DNA of 64,000 bases from Pelagophyceae sp. CCMP2097 (lineage: Eukaryota; Sar; Pelagophyceae): contig MU657185.1 of the NCBI GenBank assembly GCA_026770575.1, forward strand, positions 226,168 to 290,167, given 5' to 3'. Under the pieces are notes generated by a model. It was not told the DNA's origin, ran no database searches, and worked only from the letters and a program-made list of their open reading frames with translations. A program made the position numbers and the translations under genes. Positions 43,001-54,300 of this stretch are shown one piece after another; position 1 is the stretch's first letter; the number at the start of each line of letters is the position of its first letter.

Positions 43001-46000
43001 CCTCGTGGCGATGGTGCTCGACGCGCGCCGGCGGCCGACGCGCGGCCAGGGCTACTCCGTCGTCGTCGTCGCGCGGCGGCCGCGCACGGACCGCGCCGCC
43101 GACGGCGCGACGGAGAAGCGTATTCAGTACGAGGAGGACTGGATGCCCGCCACGCGCCTCGGCGCCGACGGCTGCGCGCGCATCGGCGTCGCCCTGCACT
43201 CGGCGACGGACTACGTCCTCACCGCGTACGTCGTCGCCGAAAACGCCGCGGCCGACTCGAGCGTGGCGTGGAAGCGCGCCGCCGTGGCCCTGTCCCCGCC
43301 GCAGTCTCTAAAAATTCGGGCCGGCGAGCCCGCGTCCGTCCTGCTCGCCGGCGTCCACGGCGCCTTCGCTTCGTCGAAACGCAGGCAGCCGCGCGTTTCC
43401 GTCACACTCCTCGATCAGCACGGCAACGTCACCAACTTGAACGGTCAGGTCGAGTCCCTCTTGCAAGTCGTGCCTCTGCGAGAGGGAGCCGCGCCGTCGG
43501 ACCAGTTTCTCGTCACGGTGGCGCTGGCGCGCGGCGTCGGCGTCGCGGCGCTGTCGGCTCCGCTCGACGCCGCGGGAGACTACGCCTGGGTAATAAACGC
43601 GGCCAAGCACCCAAACCTCAAGCTCGCCGCCTCGCCGGCGTCGACGTTCCGAGTCGTCGCGGGCGCGCCCGCGCGCCTCATCGTCAGGCCGCGCACCGTC
43701 GCGGCGGGCGAAGCCGTCACCTTGGATGTGAGGCACCCCCTTTTTGCTGCTGATCGAATATCGATACCCCGGACCCGACTTGATGCATCGACGACAGGTC
43801 GAAATATCCGACGGCGCGGGCAACCCGCTGAAAACACCGCCGGCTGCCAGTGGCGCCGCGCCGCCAGAGGTGTCTGTGCGGATCACGGCATCGTCCGTCT
43901 TTGCGACGGACGCGCGGCTGCAGCGCCTCGCCGTCGTGCGGGACGCCGCGACGCACGAGACGCGCGTCCTCCAAGAGCGGTGGTGCGGTGGTGGAGGGCC
44001 GTCCGTCGGCGCCGTCGCGTGCCGGCGCATCGAGGCTCCGGGCGCTCCGGGCGGCGTCTGGTCCCTCGCCTTTGGCGCGCCGCCGCTGTTCAGCGCGGGC
44101 CTCTACGAAGTCGAGGCGACGGCGCCGGGCTTTGAGCCATCGCGGTCCATCCTGCGCGTTTCGGCGGGGCCGGCCCGCGCGCTGCGGGTCGGCATGGTCC
44201 ACGGGGCGTCGCGGCGCTGCGGAGACGTTTACGCCCGCGGGGTGGCCGGCGACGCGTTTGAATGCCGCGTCGACGTCGTCGACGCGTTTGAGAACCGCGT
44301 CTTCGTCGAAAACCTCGACGTCCGCCTCGAACTCTACGCGCTCCTCGACGACACCGCGGAGCTGCCGGACGCCGCGGATTATGCGTCGGCGCCACCGAAC
44401 GACGGCCTGTCGGACGGCCTGCTGGACGACGGCGTCCCTCAGGCCCCGGCCCCGGCGGAAGCCCTGGCCCAAGCCCCGGCTCCGGCCGAAGCCCCCGCCC
44501 CGGCCCAAGCCCCGGCTTTTGTTTTGGAAATGCGCGACCTCTGCGCGGAGCGGCGGGCGTTTGTGGCCGCCGGCGCGGGCGTCGCATCGTCGCCCGAGGC
44601 GTCCTTCGGCCGCTGCCGCGTCCGCGGCGGCGCGGGCCACTTTTGCTTTTGCGCGCCGCAGCAAGGCCACGGCTACGCAGTCGTCGCGTACGCCCAAAAC
44701 CCGGAGGCGCCGAGCGACGATTCTACGACGGACGTCGTCGGCGCGGTGCGGTTCGACCGCGGCGCCGCAATCGACGACGCGGCGTGGCCGACGCGGTTGG
44801 CCTTTGTCGGCGCGTGGCCGCCGCGAAACGTCGTCGCCGGAGACGCATGGCCCGGTGGCGTCGTCGTCGAGGCGCGCGACGAGGGCGGCCGGCCGCGAGC
44901 CGCGCCCGCGGGCGCCGTCGCGACGGTCTTCGCCGTGCGCGTGGGTGCCGACGGCGACGGCGACGACGTTCGCTGGCACTGCGACGCCTCGCTTGCGCTG
45001 GCGGGCGCGCTTGCGGCCGTACCGTGGCGACGTTGGGACGTCGTCGACCTCGCGGGCGCCCCGCACGCCGTCGCCACCGGCGCCGACTTTATCTTCGCCG
45101 ACGTGGCCGTGCCGCTGCCGGGGCGCTACGTCCTCGTCGCGTCCGTGACGAGCGGCGCGCGGCCCGCGGAGCTCACGCGCGCCGTCTCGCAGCCCTTTGA
45201 CGTGCGGCCGCCGCCGCAGTGGAGCCGCGCCGTGACCCCGGCGCTTCAGCCCGCGCCGGACGTCGAAGCATCGGCCGCTTCGTTGAACGACGCGGCGTGG
45301 CGCTTCGCGGCGAGCCCCGCGGCGGCCGCCGCGGCTCGCCTCGAGGCGTCGCTCCTCGCGCGCGTCCAGGCCGCGCAGCAGCGCGCGCGGGCCGCGGCGC
45401 TCCGAAATGCCGACGCACAAAAGCGCCTTGCGTCGGTGGCGGGCCGCGTCCGTGGCGCCGCGCAGCATGCCATGGCAACGCCTTGGTCGAACGCCGGCGC
45501 CGCCACCGACGCGCGGCAGCTCCGGCGGCGCGTCATCGTCCTCGGCCAGTACGTCCGAGTCCTGCAGCGCGAGCGCGCTGAGCAAGGCCGCGCCGTTGAC
45601 GGCCGCCTGTGGCATCCGCGCGAGGCTGCCTTTGCGGAGAGGCCCCCGCCGCCGACGGACGTCCTCTTTTTGAAGGCGGCGGGCTCGCCGGCCAAGGGCG
45701 CCTCGCCTCCGCGAGGCGTCCGCGGGGACGACGACCGGACGGATGGACGGCCGCACGTCGACGCGGCCTTGCGGGCGTCGCTCGAGGGGCTTTTGCGCGA
45801 GGCGCCCGTCTCCGGCGCGGCTTCCGAGGCCTCCGAGGCCGCGCGCCGCGGTTCGGGCCTCGACGCGCTCGGGGACGAGGCGGCCGCGGCGCGCCGCGAC
45901 GTGTACGCCGGCCGCGCGCGGCTCTGGGAGACGTTTTTAGCTGTGGCCGACTTTAAAAGCGGCGAAGTGGCCTGGGACGAGGCGGCCGAGGCGTGCGGCG

Positions 46001-46608
46001 CCGCGGCGTCGGCGCTCGCGGCGCGATGCGCCGCGCAGGCGGCGGTATCGCGCAAACGCGCCGCGAAGGCGCTGGGCCTCTTCGATTGCCGCCTCGTCTG
46101 CTCCATCGAGGACTCGGCGGGCGCGCGCGCCGCCACAGACGCCGCGGCGCTGCTCGCCACTTTCGAAGACGCCGTCTTTACGCTCAACGCCGCGGGGACC
46201 GCGTCGTTCGCCGCGCTCGACGCGGGCCGCGTCGGCTGCCGCCTCGTCGTCCCCGCCGGCGAGGGCCCACCGCTCCGGGCGCTCGTCCTCTTCGACGACG
46301 CAGCGCCGCTGCGCGCCTTTGCCGCCATCGTCGCGCGCCACGCGCCGCGCGTCACCAACGGGTTCCGAGCGCCGTCGGTCCCCGCGCGAGTCGTCCTCGA
46401 GTTTGACGTGTTCGCCACGGACACTCGTGGCGACGGACAGCCTCCCGCGGACCCGGCCGTCTTCGTGCTCGCCCTCGGCCTCGCGGCCGTCGAAGCGTTC
46501 GACGCCGACACGGACGACTTTGAACGCACGGGCGAGAGCCTACGGGCGCGCGACTGGCGGCGCGCGCTCGTCCCGCCGCCGCCGCCGCAAAGCCGCACGG
46601 CGCAGTAA
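34067..46608 (+). CDS. Giant ankyrin / Ig-like repeat protein with hinge-like C-terminus
   Basis: Eleven exons can be joined with matching phase at every junction: 34067-34299, 34369-34415, 34463-34976, 35030-35104, 35179-35308, 35379-35524, 35593-38554, 38662-39039, 39133-40170, 40227-43727 and 43798-46608. The product is about 3,944 residues. Residues 1-1300 are helical with no family I recognise. Ankyrin-type repeats appear from 1335 to 2450 (LLKHGADANVADEAGLLPLH, VELLLRHGADADARL, REGRTPLFLAIRAGS). A linker near 1990 repeats SPQRRAA. From about 2660 to 3480, Ig-like sandwiches recur with a V.AG.PARL...VxDxxGN pattern (VAGAPARLIV, ISDGAGNPLK). Coiled coil precedes a final domain, FDCRLVCSIEDSAGARAAT, resembling the SMCHD1/SMC hinge. 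That last assignment is inference. It could be two genes, but no stop or promoter gap separates the parts. Confidence 0.72.
40655..40760 (+). repeat. In-frame 21-bp tandem repeat (SPQRRAA) in the giant gene
   Basis: Five consecutive 21-base units (core AGCCCGCAGCGGCGCGCC) encode SPQRRA(A/T) repeats. Units are nearly identical at DNA level, so copy number is likely to vary between strains. Each gives an SP site and two Arg, suggesting a phosphorylatable basic linker. Confidence 0.9.
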
Positions 46609-46719
46609 ATTGTGTTCCTTGTGACCTCGCTCGTCATCTCTGCTTCCACATCGCAGATCCTGCTGCGCCGACGACGTCTCGACGAGGCGTGCTCGGGTAT
46701 GGCTCATTGTTAGTGTTGC

Positions 46720-48190
46720 TTAGTGTTGCAGCGGGTGGAAGGATGAGGGCGAAGATTCGAAGTGAGATGAGTAGTAAGGCGACCAGGGATTCGTTGTTAA
46801 GGCCCTCGACGTTAGTCCTTCGATGAGCACAGACTCGTCGATTAGATCAAACCGGGACCGACGAGGAGATAATCGCAGAGGATCCTGCACGCCGTCGGGT
46901 GGGAATAGCTTGACGGGGGGTAGCAGGCGGACGGTAATGCCATGGTGGAAACGTAGGTGGTCGAAGAAAGGACCGTTACTGTCGAAGCTGTGGTGATCTT
47001 TCCGGCGCGCGTGATCATAACACGCGAAGCAGTACCACGAATGAAAAGAGGCGTGCCGCGTCTTTGTGTCTTCGACGTTGACCCCGAAGACTTCTTTGAC
47101 AAAGGTCTCGAGGTCGAGGTTGCCGTGCATGACAAAGGTCTCGAGGTCGAGGTTGAGATTCGTGAGCGCCAATTGCTGCGTGCACTCGGGACAAAACCAC
47201 GGACTTAAACCGACTTTACATGCCTCACAAATCAGATGATTGTCATATCTTGTACTGAGGTTCATGCTGTGCGAAACGCTGAAAGTGGGAGGGTCCATCG
47301 TCAGACGGATCAGCACGCTGCTCCTCGCTTGGGCGGCGCAGCAACCGCCGAGGAACCCGATCTCGGCCTTATGCAGAACCCCGAAAAGTTCAAAATCGGA
47401 AGAATTGGGGGCTGCAAATGCAGACCCGTCGTTGCTCCGCACGCTGTCGGAGACGCTCGAATCCGGGTTGGATCGGTAGAGAGAGCCCGCGGGCTCGAGC
47501 ATGCTCGAAGTCTCAGGGAGTCTCGATGGCGGCGGCGGCGGCGGCGGGGAATTCCGTCTGCGCCGAACTTGTTCGGTCCCACCCTCTCGTGCTGCGAAGG
47601 ATGCGACGTGCAATCGCCGAGGCGTCGCGAGGACCCCGCGGATACACGCTCGAATCAGCAGGCTGCCTGTGCACGACGTGGACGGTGCTCTCGTGGCCGA
47701 CGCCGCAGCCGGCGAGTGTGCGTGCGCCATCGTCGTAGTCGGGGTTCGCGGGCCAGAGGCGGAAGCGCGCGCCGAAGTAGACGTCGCGGCTGTGCGCCGA
47801 GGCGTCGCGCAGCCACCAGCCGAGCACCGCCAGTTCGCGGGGCCGGCGGCTGCGACCCAACTTTTGAAGTTGATTCGTGGAGGCTTCCCCGCACTGGGCC
47901 GTAGGCCCGAGATCCCACAATTGTGTCGCCGCCACCAGGGAAGCATGCACACCCTCGTATAGTTCGAGGAGGCTGGACGGTTGCCTCGGCCCGTCTTTCG
48001 GTGCCGGGAAAGTCCGACGCCCAGATCTTGAACAAATTCGAATCAAAGAGATAATCCCTTCTTCTATTGTGCACTCCACTGAGCCCTCATCGCTGTCACT
48101 ATTCGAATTCCCAGGGCGCAACAGTTACTCGAGCTACGCTGGTAGGAGCGCCACCCTTCCGGAGCTGTTTCGAGCGTGATCCTCGGCCAT
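46720..48190 (-). CDS. Cys/His-rich protein with partial ubiquitin-like motif
   Basis: Three exons are proposed: 48190-48138, 48092-47635 and 47591-46720 (introns 45 and 43 bp), giving 460 residues beginning MAEDHARNSSGRVALLP. Near residue 145-165 the sequence DDGARTLAGCGVGHESTVHV matches the C-terminal half of ubiquitin-like folds (DGRTLADY.I..ESTLHLV). The second half has paired cysteines, ICEACKVGLSPWFCPEC, and WYCFACYDHARRKDHH, then FDHLRFHHG, a likely zinc-binding module. I cannot name the family. GC content is visibly lower here than in neighbours. The second acceptor could also be 6 bp upstream (exon start 48098). A duplicated NLDLETFV segment occurs near residue 330. Confidence 0.55.
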
Positions 48191-48350
48191 GGGCGGTTGC
48201 CGAAGAGTTCATGTTGGGGATAGGTTAGAGGGCGGCCAGAGGCCGAGCTCAGAGGTGAGGTGCGGTGCACGTGCACGGTGGGTCGCACGTTGGGGAAAGC
48301 CTGACAGGAGCGCGTTGCTTGCATGAGGCGCGTATACGGGCGCCCGTCGA

Positions 48351-51300
48351 TCAGTCGACGAAGAGGCTCGGGTCGTTGGCGCTGACGTAGTGCGAGCCGC
48401 CGCCGCAGCGCCAGCCGCTCCCTTCGCGGTACCACGAATAGCCCGCGGGGCATATGCCCATGAGCCGCTTCTGCACCGCCATCTCGCGCGCGATGGCCGC
48501 TTGCTTCGCGACCTAGTACACAGATTGCATATCGGTGCTGGGGGGCCGTCGGCGGGGACGCCGCGCGGCGCTTCGTCGAGGCGGTCGAGCTCGGCGAGGC
48601 GGTCCTCCTCGTACTTGATCTTCTGCCGCATCGACGCGAGGACGATTGGCGCCTGCGGCCGCAGCGCGTTTTCGATCTCCGCCCCCTTCGCGCTCGTCTG
48701 CTCGTGCACGAACGCCACGATGTTTACGGCGAGAGCGCCGCCGCGGGCGAACTCCTCGAGCACCGCCGCGAGCGCCATGCGCGTCTCGTGGGTCTTGTCG
48801 TAGCCGAGGGCCACGCAGGCCTCCTGGAGCGCCGCGACGATGGCGTCGCCGCCGTCGCGCATCGCCGCGCAGAGCTCGGCCTCCTCGTCCGCGAAGAGTT
48901 CGACGCGTTCCTCGACGACGACGGCCTTCTCGACGACGACGGCCGCGGGCGGCGGCGGCGGCGCGGCCGCGCTGCTTCGCGCGGCGGCCCCCCGAGGCGC
49001 GCGCGCGGCCGGGGCGGCGGGCGGTCGGCGGTCGGCGAGGAGCGAGGCGAGGGCATTTGCGACATGCGCGTTCTGGACGGTGTCCGAGGCGGTGCACTCG
49101 CCGGCGACGCGCTTAGCCCAGAGCTCGACGTCCCGGCCGTTGGCGAACTGCGGCGCCTCGCAGAGACGGCGCGCCTGCACCTCGAGCGCGGCGCCGCGGA
49201 TGCCGGCGACGACAAAGCCCTTGGCCTCGAGGTGCGTGCAGAGGAGCGCGGCCACGGTCGAAGCGTCGAGGTCCGGGAATCGGATCGTCTGCGTCACTCT
49301 CGATTTGAGGCCCGGGTTGACGTTGTCCATCATGGCATCGACCTGGGCCTCGTAGCCGGCCAGGACAAGGACCATCTTGCCCTTGAAGGCGGGCTCAGTG
49401 AGCAGGTTGACCATCTCGTCCACGGCGTCCTTCATAAATGGATTTGCCGAGTCGTGGAGGCGGTACGCTTCGTCGACGAAGAGGACCCCGCCGCGCGCCT
49501 CGTCGAACTTTGCGCGCGTGCGTTGCGCCGCCTGGCCGACGAAGCCCGTGTTGAAGTCCGACGCCGAGGTCTCTACGAAGACGCCGCCGCCGAGCAGGTC
49601 GAGCGCCTCGAAGAACGCGCCCATGCGCCGCGCGACCGTCGTTTTCCCCGTTCCGGGGTTGCCCACGAATTTGAACGTGAGCTCGACGTCGTCGAGCGGG
49701 TCGCGGCCGCGCGCGCGCGCGGCGGCGACGGTGCGCACGCACTTTTGCGCAAAGTCGTGAAGGTCGTCCATGCCCACGAGGCCGTCGAAGACTGCGACGG
49801 GGTCCTTCTGCGCGCCGGCGTCGACCTCGCCGTCGACAAAGTCGCAGAGGAGGAGCGCCGAATCGGCGGCGCGTTCCTGCGGCGGCAGCGCCGCGAGGCG
49901 CTGCTCCGACCGCGCTACGGCCTCTGAGATTGCGTTGTCCACGGCCCCCGCGTTGCCGAAGCGCGGCCGCATGCGCTGCTTGGCGAGGTCGCGGACGACG
50001 GCGCGCGCGTCCTCAAAGGCCAAGGTGCGCTCAATCTTGGCCACCTTGCCGAGGAGGATGCGGAGCAGCGCGGCGTCGTCGTAGTCCTCGAAGACGAACG
50101 CGGCGTCGAGCTGGAAGCGCCGCGCGAGGCCGGGATTGGCGCGCCGCAGCATGGCCTCCATGTCTTCGCGGTAGCCGAGGAGCAGCACGCAGCGGTCTTC
50201 GCCCGCCACGCCTTGCACTTGCTCCACGATGGTCGTCAGCGCGGCCTCCTTGTACGGGCACTTGACGCCGCCGCCGCCGCCCGTGGGGTCCAGGCCGTAG
50301 GCTTCGTCGATGACGAGGACGCAGCCGCGCGACGCCTCGAGGATGGCCTTGGTGTTCGCCTCGGACTGCCCGAGGGCACCGCCGATGAAGTCGCTCGGGA
50401 ACTTTACCAAGACGTCGCCCTTGGAGAGCAGGCCAACGTCGCGGAGGATCTGCCCATAGAGCCGCGCCACCGTCGTCTTGCCCGTCCCGGGGTTTCCCAG
50501 GAAGACGCGGTTGAGCGAGACCTCGGCGGGCCGCTGCTCCGCCTCTTCGCGCTCCAAGTTCGTCTCCATCATCCCGAGCAGCTGCTTGACGGACGCCTTC
50601 ACCTTTTGGAGGCCCTCGAGGCCCTCGAGCTCGCGCAGCGCCGCCGAGTCCACGTCGACGATGCGCGGCCCGAGGAGGTCCTCGCGCGCGAGCAGCCCGT
50701 GGTCGCCCGCGCCGCGCCCGCAGCCGCGCTCGCGCTCGGCGACGACGCGCGCGGCTTGACGCTCGCGCGCCGTCTCGACGAGGTTGCGGACCTAGGCAGC
50801 GCCGTCTGACGCGTCGTCCACGGTCGTCGTCCGAGGGCATTATCGTCGCAGGTTCGAAGCAGGGTGACGCGCCGCGCGGGCGTTGCCGAAACCCGTCGTG
50901 CCGCGCAGCCGGCCGAGGCGCCGCGCGGCGATGCGCACGTGCTTTGCGTCGGCGCCGCAGCGCGCCGCCGCGAGCTGGGCGGTGAGCGTCTCGGCGAGCT
51001 CGTCGTCTGACAAGTCGGCAAACTCGAAGCGCTTGCGGAAGCGCGACGGCAGGCCCTCATTGTGCTCGAGAAGCTCGTCCATGGGCTTCTTGTAGCCTGC
51101 GAGGACGACGACGAAGCGGCCGCGGTGGTCCTCCATGTTCGTCAGGAGCAAGTCGAGGACCTGGCGGCCCATGGGGTTTGACTTTGGCTCCAGCTGGTAC
51201 GCCTCGTCGATGAAGAGCGCCCCGCCCTTGGCGAGCGACCGGAGTTCGGCGCGCGCGACGCCGCACAGCTCTTTCGGCGGAGAGCCATCGAACTCGACGT

Positions 51301-54300
51301 CGTACGAGCCGTCGGCGTGCGCGGCCGAAACGGTGCCGCTCGCGGGCCCGGCCGTCTTCTTCGCCGCCGCGACCGCCACGCCAGCCTTCTTCGCCGCAGC
51401 GCCCGTCGCGCCAGTCTTCTTCGCCGCCGCGCCTGCCGCCGCCCCGCCCGGCTTTGGGCGGTGCTCGACACGCTCGCCGACGGCGAGCGCCGGTTTGCCG
51501 TCGTCGACGAGGTTGTCGAGGAGCTTTCGCAGGCCGGCGACGCCGTCGGCTAGCAGCTTTGCGCCCGACGTCTCCTCAAAGCCGCCGCACGGGAGCGCGC
51601 CGAGCTCGGCCAAAAGTTCGCCGTAGAGCCGCGCGACCGTCGTCTTGCCCGTGCCCGGGTTGCCTGTGAAGATGGCGCTGCACTGCTTCGTCGCGAGCGC
51701 GTCGCCGCGCTCCTTCTCAAAGGCGACGGTCGACTTGAGCGTGACCAAGTCGTCTTTGACCTGGCGTAGTCCCGTCAGCTCGAAGAGCGAACCGAGCGCG
51801 GCGCTCTCGCCGGCGCGGCGCCGGAGGTCCTCGGCCTCGGTGCCGCTCGGCCGCTGGGCGCCGCGGCCGAAGATCGCGCTCTCGGCGGCGCAGAGGCACT
51901 CGCGCGCGAGCGGCGCCAGCGCCGCAAAGCGCCGGCCCGGAGCGACGTCTGCGGCGACGGCGCACGCGAGCGCGAGGCCGTACGCCGTCCGCGGGGTCGC
52001 GGCGGCGGCGACGGCGGCGACGACGTCGCGCAGCGACCCGCTCGCCGCCGAGGCGTCGCCGACGTCGGGCGCTACGCGTGCCGCCGCGGGCGTCAGCTGG
52101 TACGTGCAGAGCGCGTCCAGCAGCCGCGCGTCGGCGTTGCCGTCGCGGAGTTGCTGAAAGGCGTCGTGCGCCTCGAGCCACCTCGCCTGGCCAAAGCTCG
52201 CGAGGCCACGGTCGAACAGCGGCGCGTCGCTCGGGGCGTCGCCGCCGGCGTCCGGCGGCGCGAGCGCCAAGTCGACGATTCGCTTCGCGAGGAGTTTGTC
52301 GCCGACGAATGCGAGCGCGTCGACGAGGAGCGCCCGCGGCCCAAAGGCCACGACGGCGGCGCGCGCGTCGGCGGCGGCGCCGACGGCGTCGCGGAGCGCC
52401 CGCTGGAGCTCGTCGGCGGCGCGTGCCGTGGCGTCGCCTAGCGCGAGGTTCGCGGCACCGTCGTCGGCCCGCTGCCGCGCCGCGGCCATGACGTTTGCGA
52501 TGCCCTGGAGCTCGCGCTGCGTCTTGCGGTCAAGGTCGTCGAGGTCGCGCGCTGACTTTTGCTGGAGCGCTACGAATCGGCCCTGCGCGTCCGCGAGCTG
52601 CGCGGCGCGGACCGCACGCTCAGCGTCCCCGCGCTCCGCTATGGCGCGGAGGGCCTCGTCGCGCTCGCGCGCCCGCTCGAGCGCACCGTCCGTCGCGTGC
52701 GCTTCCCGCGCGTCGTCGAGCGCGCGCCGGACCCGCTCGTGCTCGATCTCGCGGCGCATCTCCTCCAGCGCGGCCTCGCGCTCGGCGGCGAGCGCGTCAA
52801 TTTCGTGGCGCATGCGCGCGACGGCGGCCTCTGTCTGCGCGCGCCTCTCGTCTGCGGCCGCGCGGATCACCGCCACGCGTTTGCGCTCCGCGGTGAGCTT
52901 CTTCTGCTCCTCGCGCTCGATCTCCGCGATGCGGTCGCACGTCGCGCAGGGCACCACGTCGCGCCGCCGCGCGCAGCGCCGCTCGGTCGCGTGGCCGCGG
53001 TCGCAGTACGCGGCGACTCGCGCGGCGCACTCGACGCCCGCGTGCGCGCGGTCGTAGGGGTGGCAGCGCAGCGGGCAGCCGTGGCCGCAGGGCAGCAGTT
53101 CGCGGCAAGGCAGCGCGCAGCCGCCGTCCCGGCAGTGCGCCTCAAAGGCCGCGCGCGTCGCCAGCGGCTCGCGCGGCTTCGTGCCATGCGTCGAGCAGAC
53201 GGCAGGGAGGCCTCGGCAGACAGCGCCGCCCTCCTCGAGGCGCGCGAGCAGGCCCGTCCAGAGCGCGCGGCCCTCGCGGCTCGTGGCGCTGCGGAGCGTC
53301 TTCGCACTGCCGATGATCACCTCGCCGAGCCGCGCGCGCGAGAGCAGCACGTTGACGCGCTCGGGCTCGCAGAGGAAGCCGATGGACCCGGCCGGGTTGC
53401 AGCGCACGAGCGAGGCGATTATGACGTCGGCCTCCTCGCCCTGGAAGTTGTCGATCGTCGCGCACCGCACGGCCACCGGCGGCGGCGCGCTCGGCGCCGC
53501 CTCGGCGTCGCCGTCGATCTCCTCGAGTTCCGACTCGTCGAGCTCGCCGAGCAGCGTCCCGAAGTTGATTGCGCGGAAGGCCTTGCGCAGCTCCTGGAGC
53601 TGACCGAGGTACGGCGTCAGCACGACGATGTCCTACGTACAACGTCGGAGCGACGCGGCGTCGGCGGCAGGCGCGCACCTTTGGCTCGTAGTTTTGGCGG
53701 ATGAGGTATTGCACCGTCTCGACCACGAGCTCGACCTAGCGCGGGCGCCGTCGCGGCCCCGCGGGGCGCCCGGGGAGGCCCCGCGGCGGCGCACCTCGTG
53801 CCGATTCGTCTTGTGCGCCGGGTCGGCGTCGCTGGCGCCGGCGCGGCACCCGTCCTCGGGGACGTCGTGGTCCAGGAAGACCACGTCGCGCACGAGGCCG
53901 CGTACGTGCGGGCGGCCGCGCGTGGCGGCGCCGTCCTCGAGCGCCGGGTACCTGCGAGTGCAATGCTTCGCCGGACGGTGCAGTCGCACGCGGGCGACGC
54001 ACGTCGGCCGGATAAGCGCGGCGATGGCGGGGCGCATGCGATGCTGCACGGCGAGCTCGGCGTGGCGCGTGCCGCCGACGACGAGGCGCTCGAAGAGGCT
54101 GACGTTAAAGTTGTGTTGCCGAGCGGCAACGGTGAGGTCGTGGTGCTCGAGCTTGGGCCGGAGCTGGCGGTGGTCGCCGATCATAATGAGATGTTTCATC
54201 TTGCGCTGCAAGCTCGTGAGCGAGTGCGCCTCGAGGACCTCGCCCGCCTCTTCGATGATGAGGACGCCGATGTCGCAGTCGTCGAGCAGGTCCTTGTACT

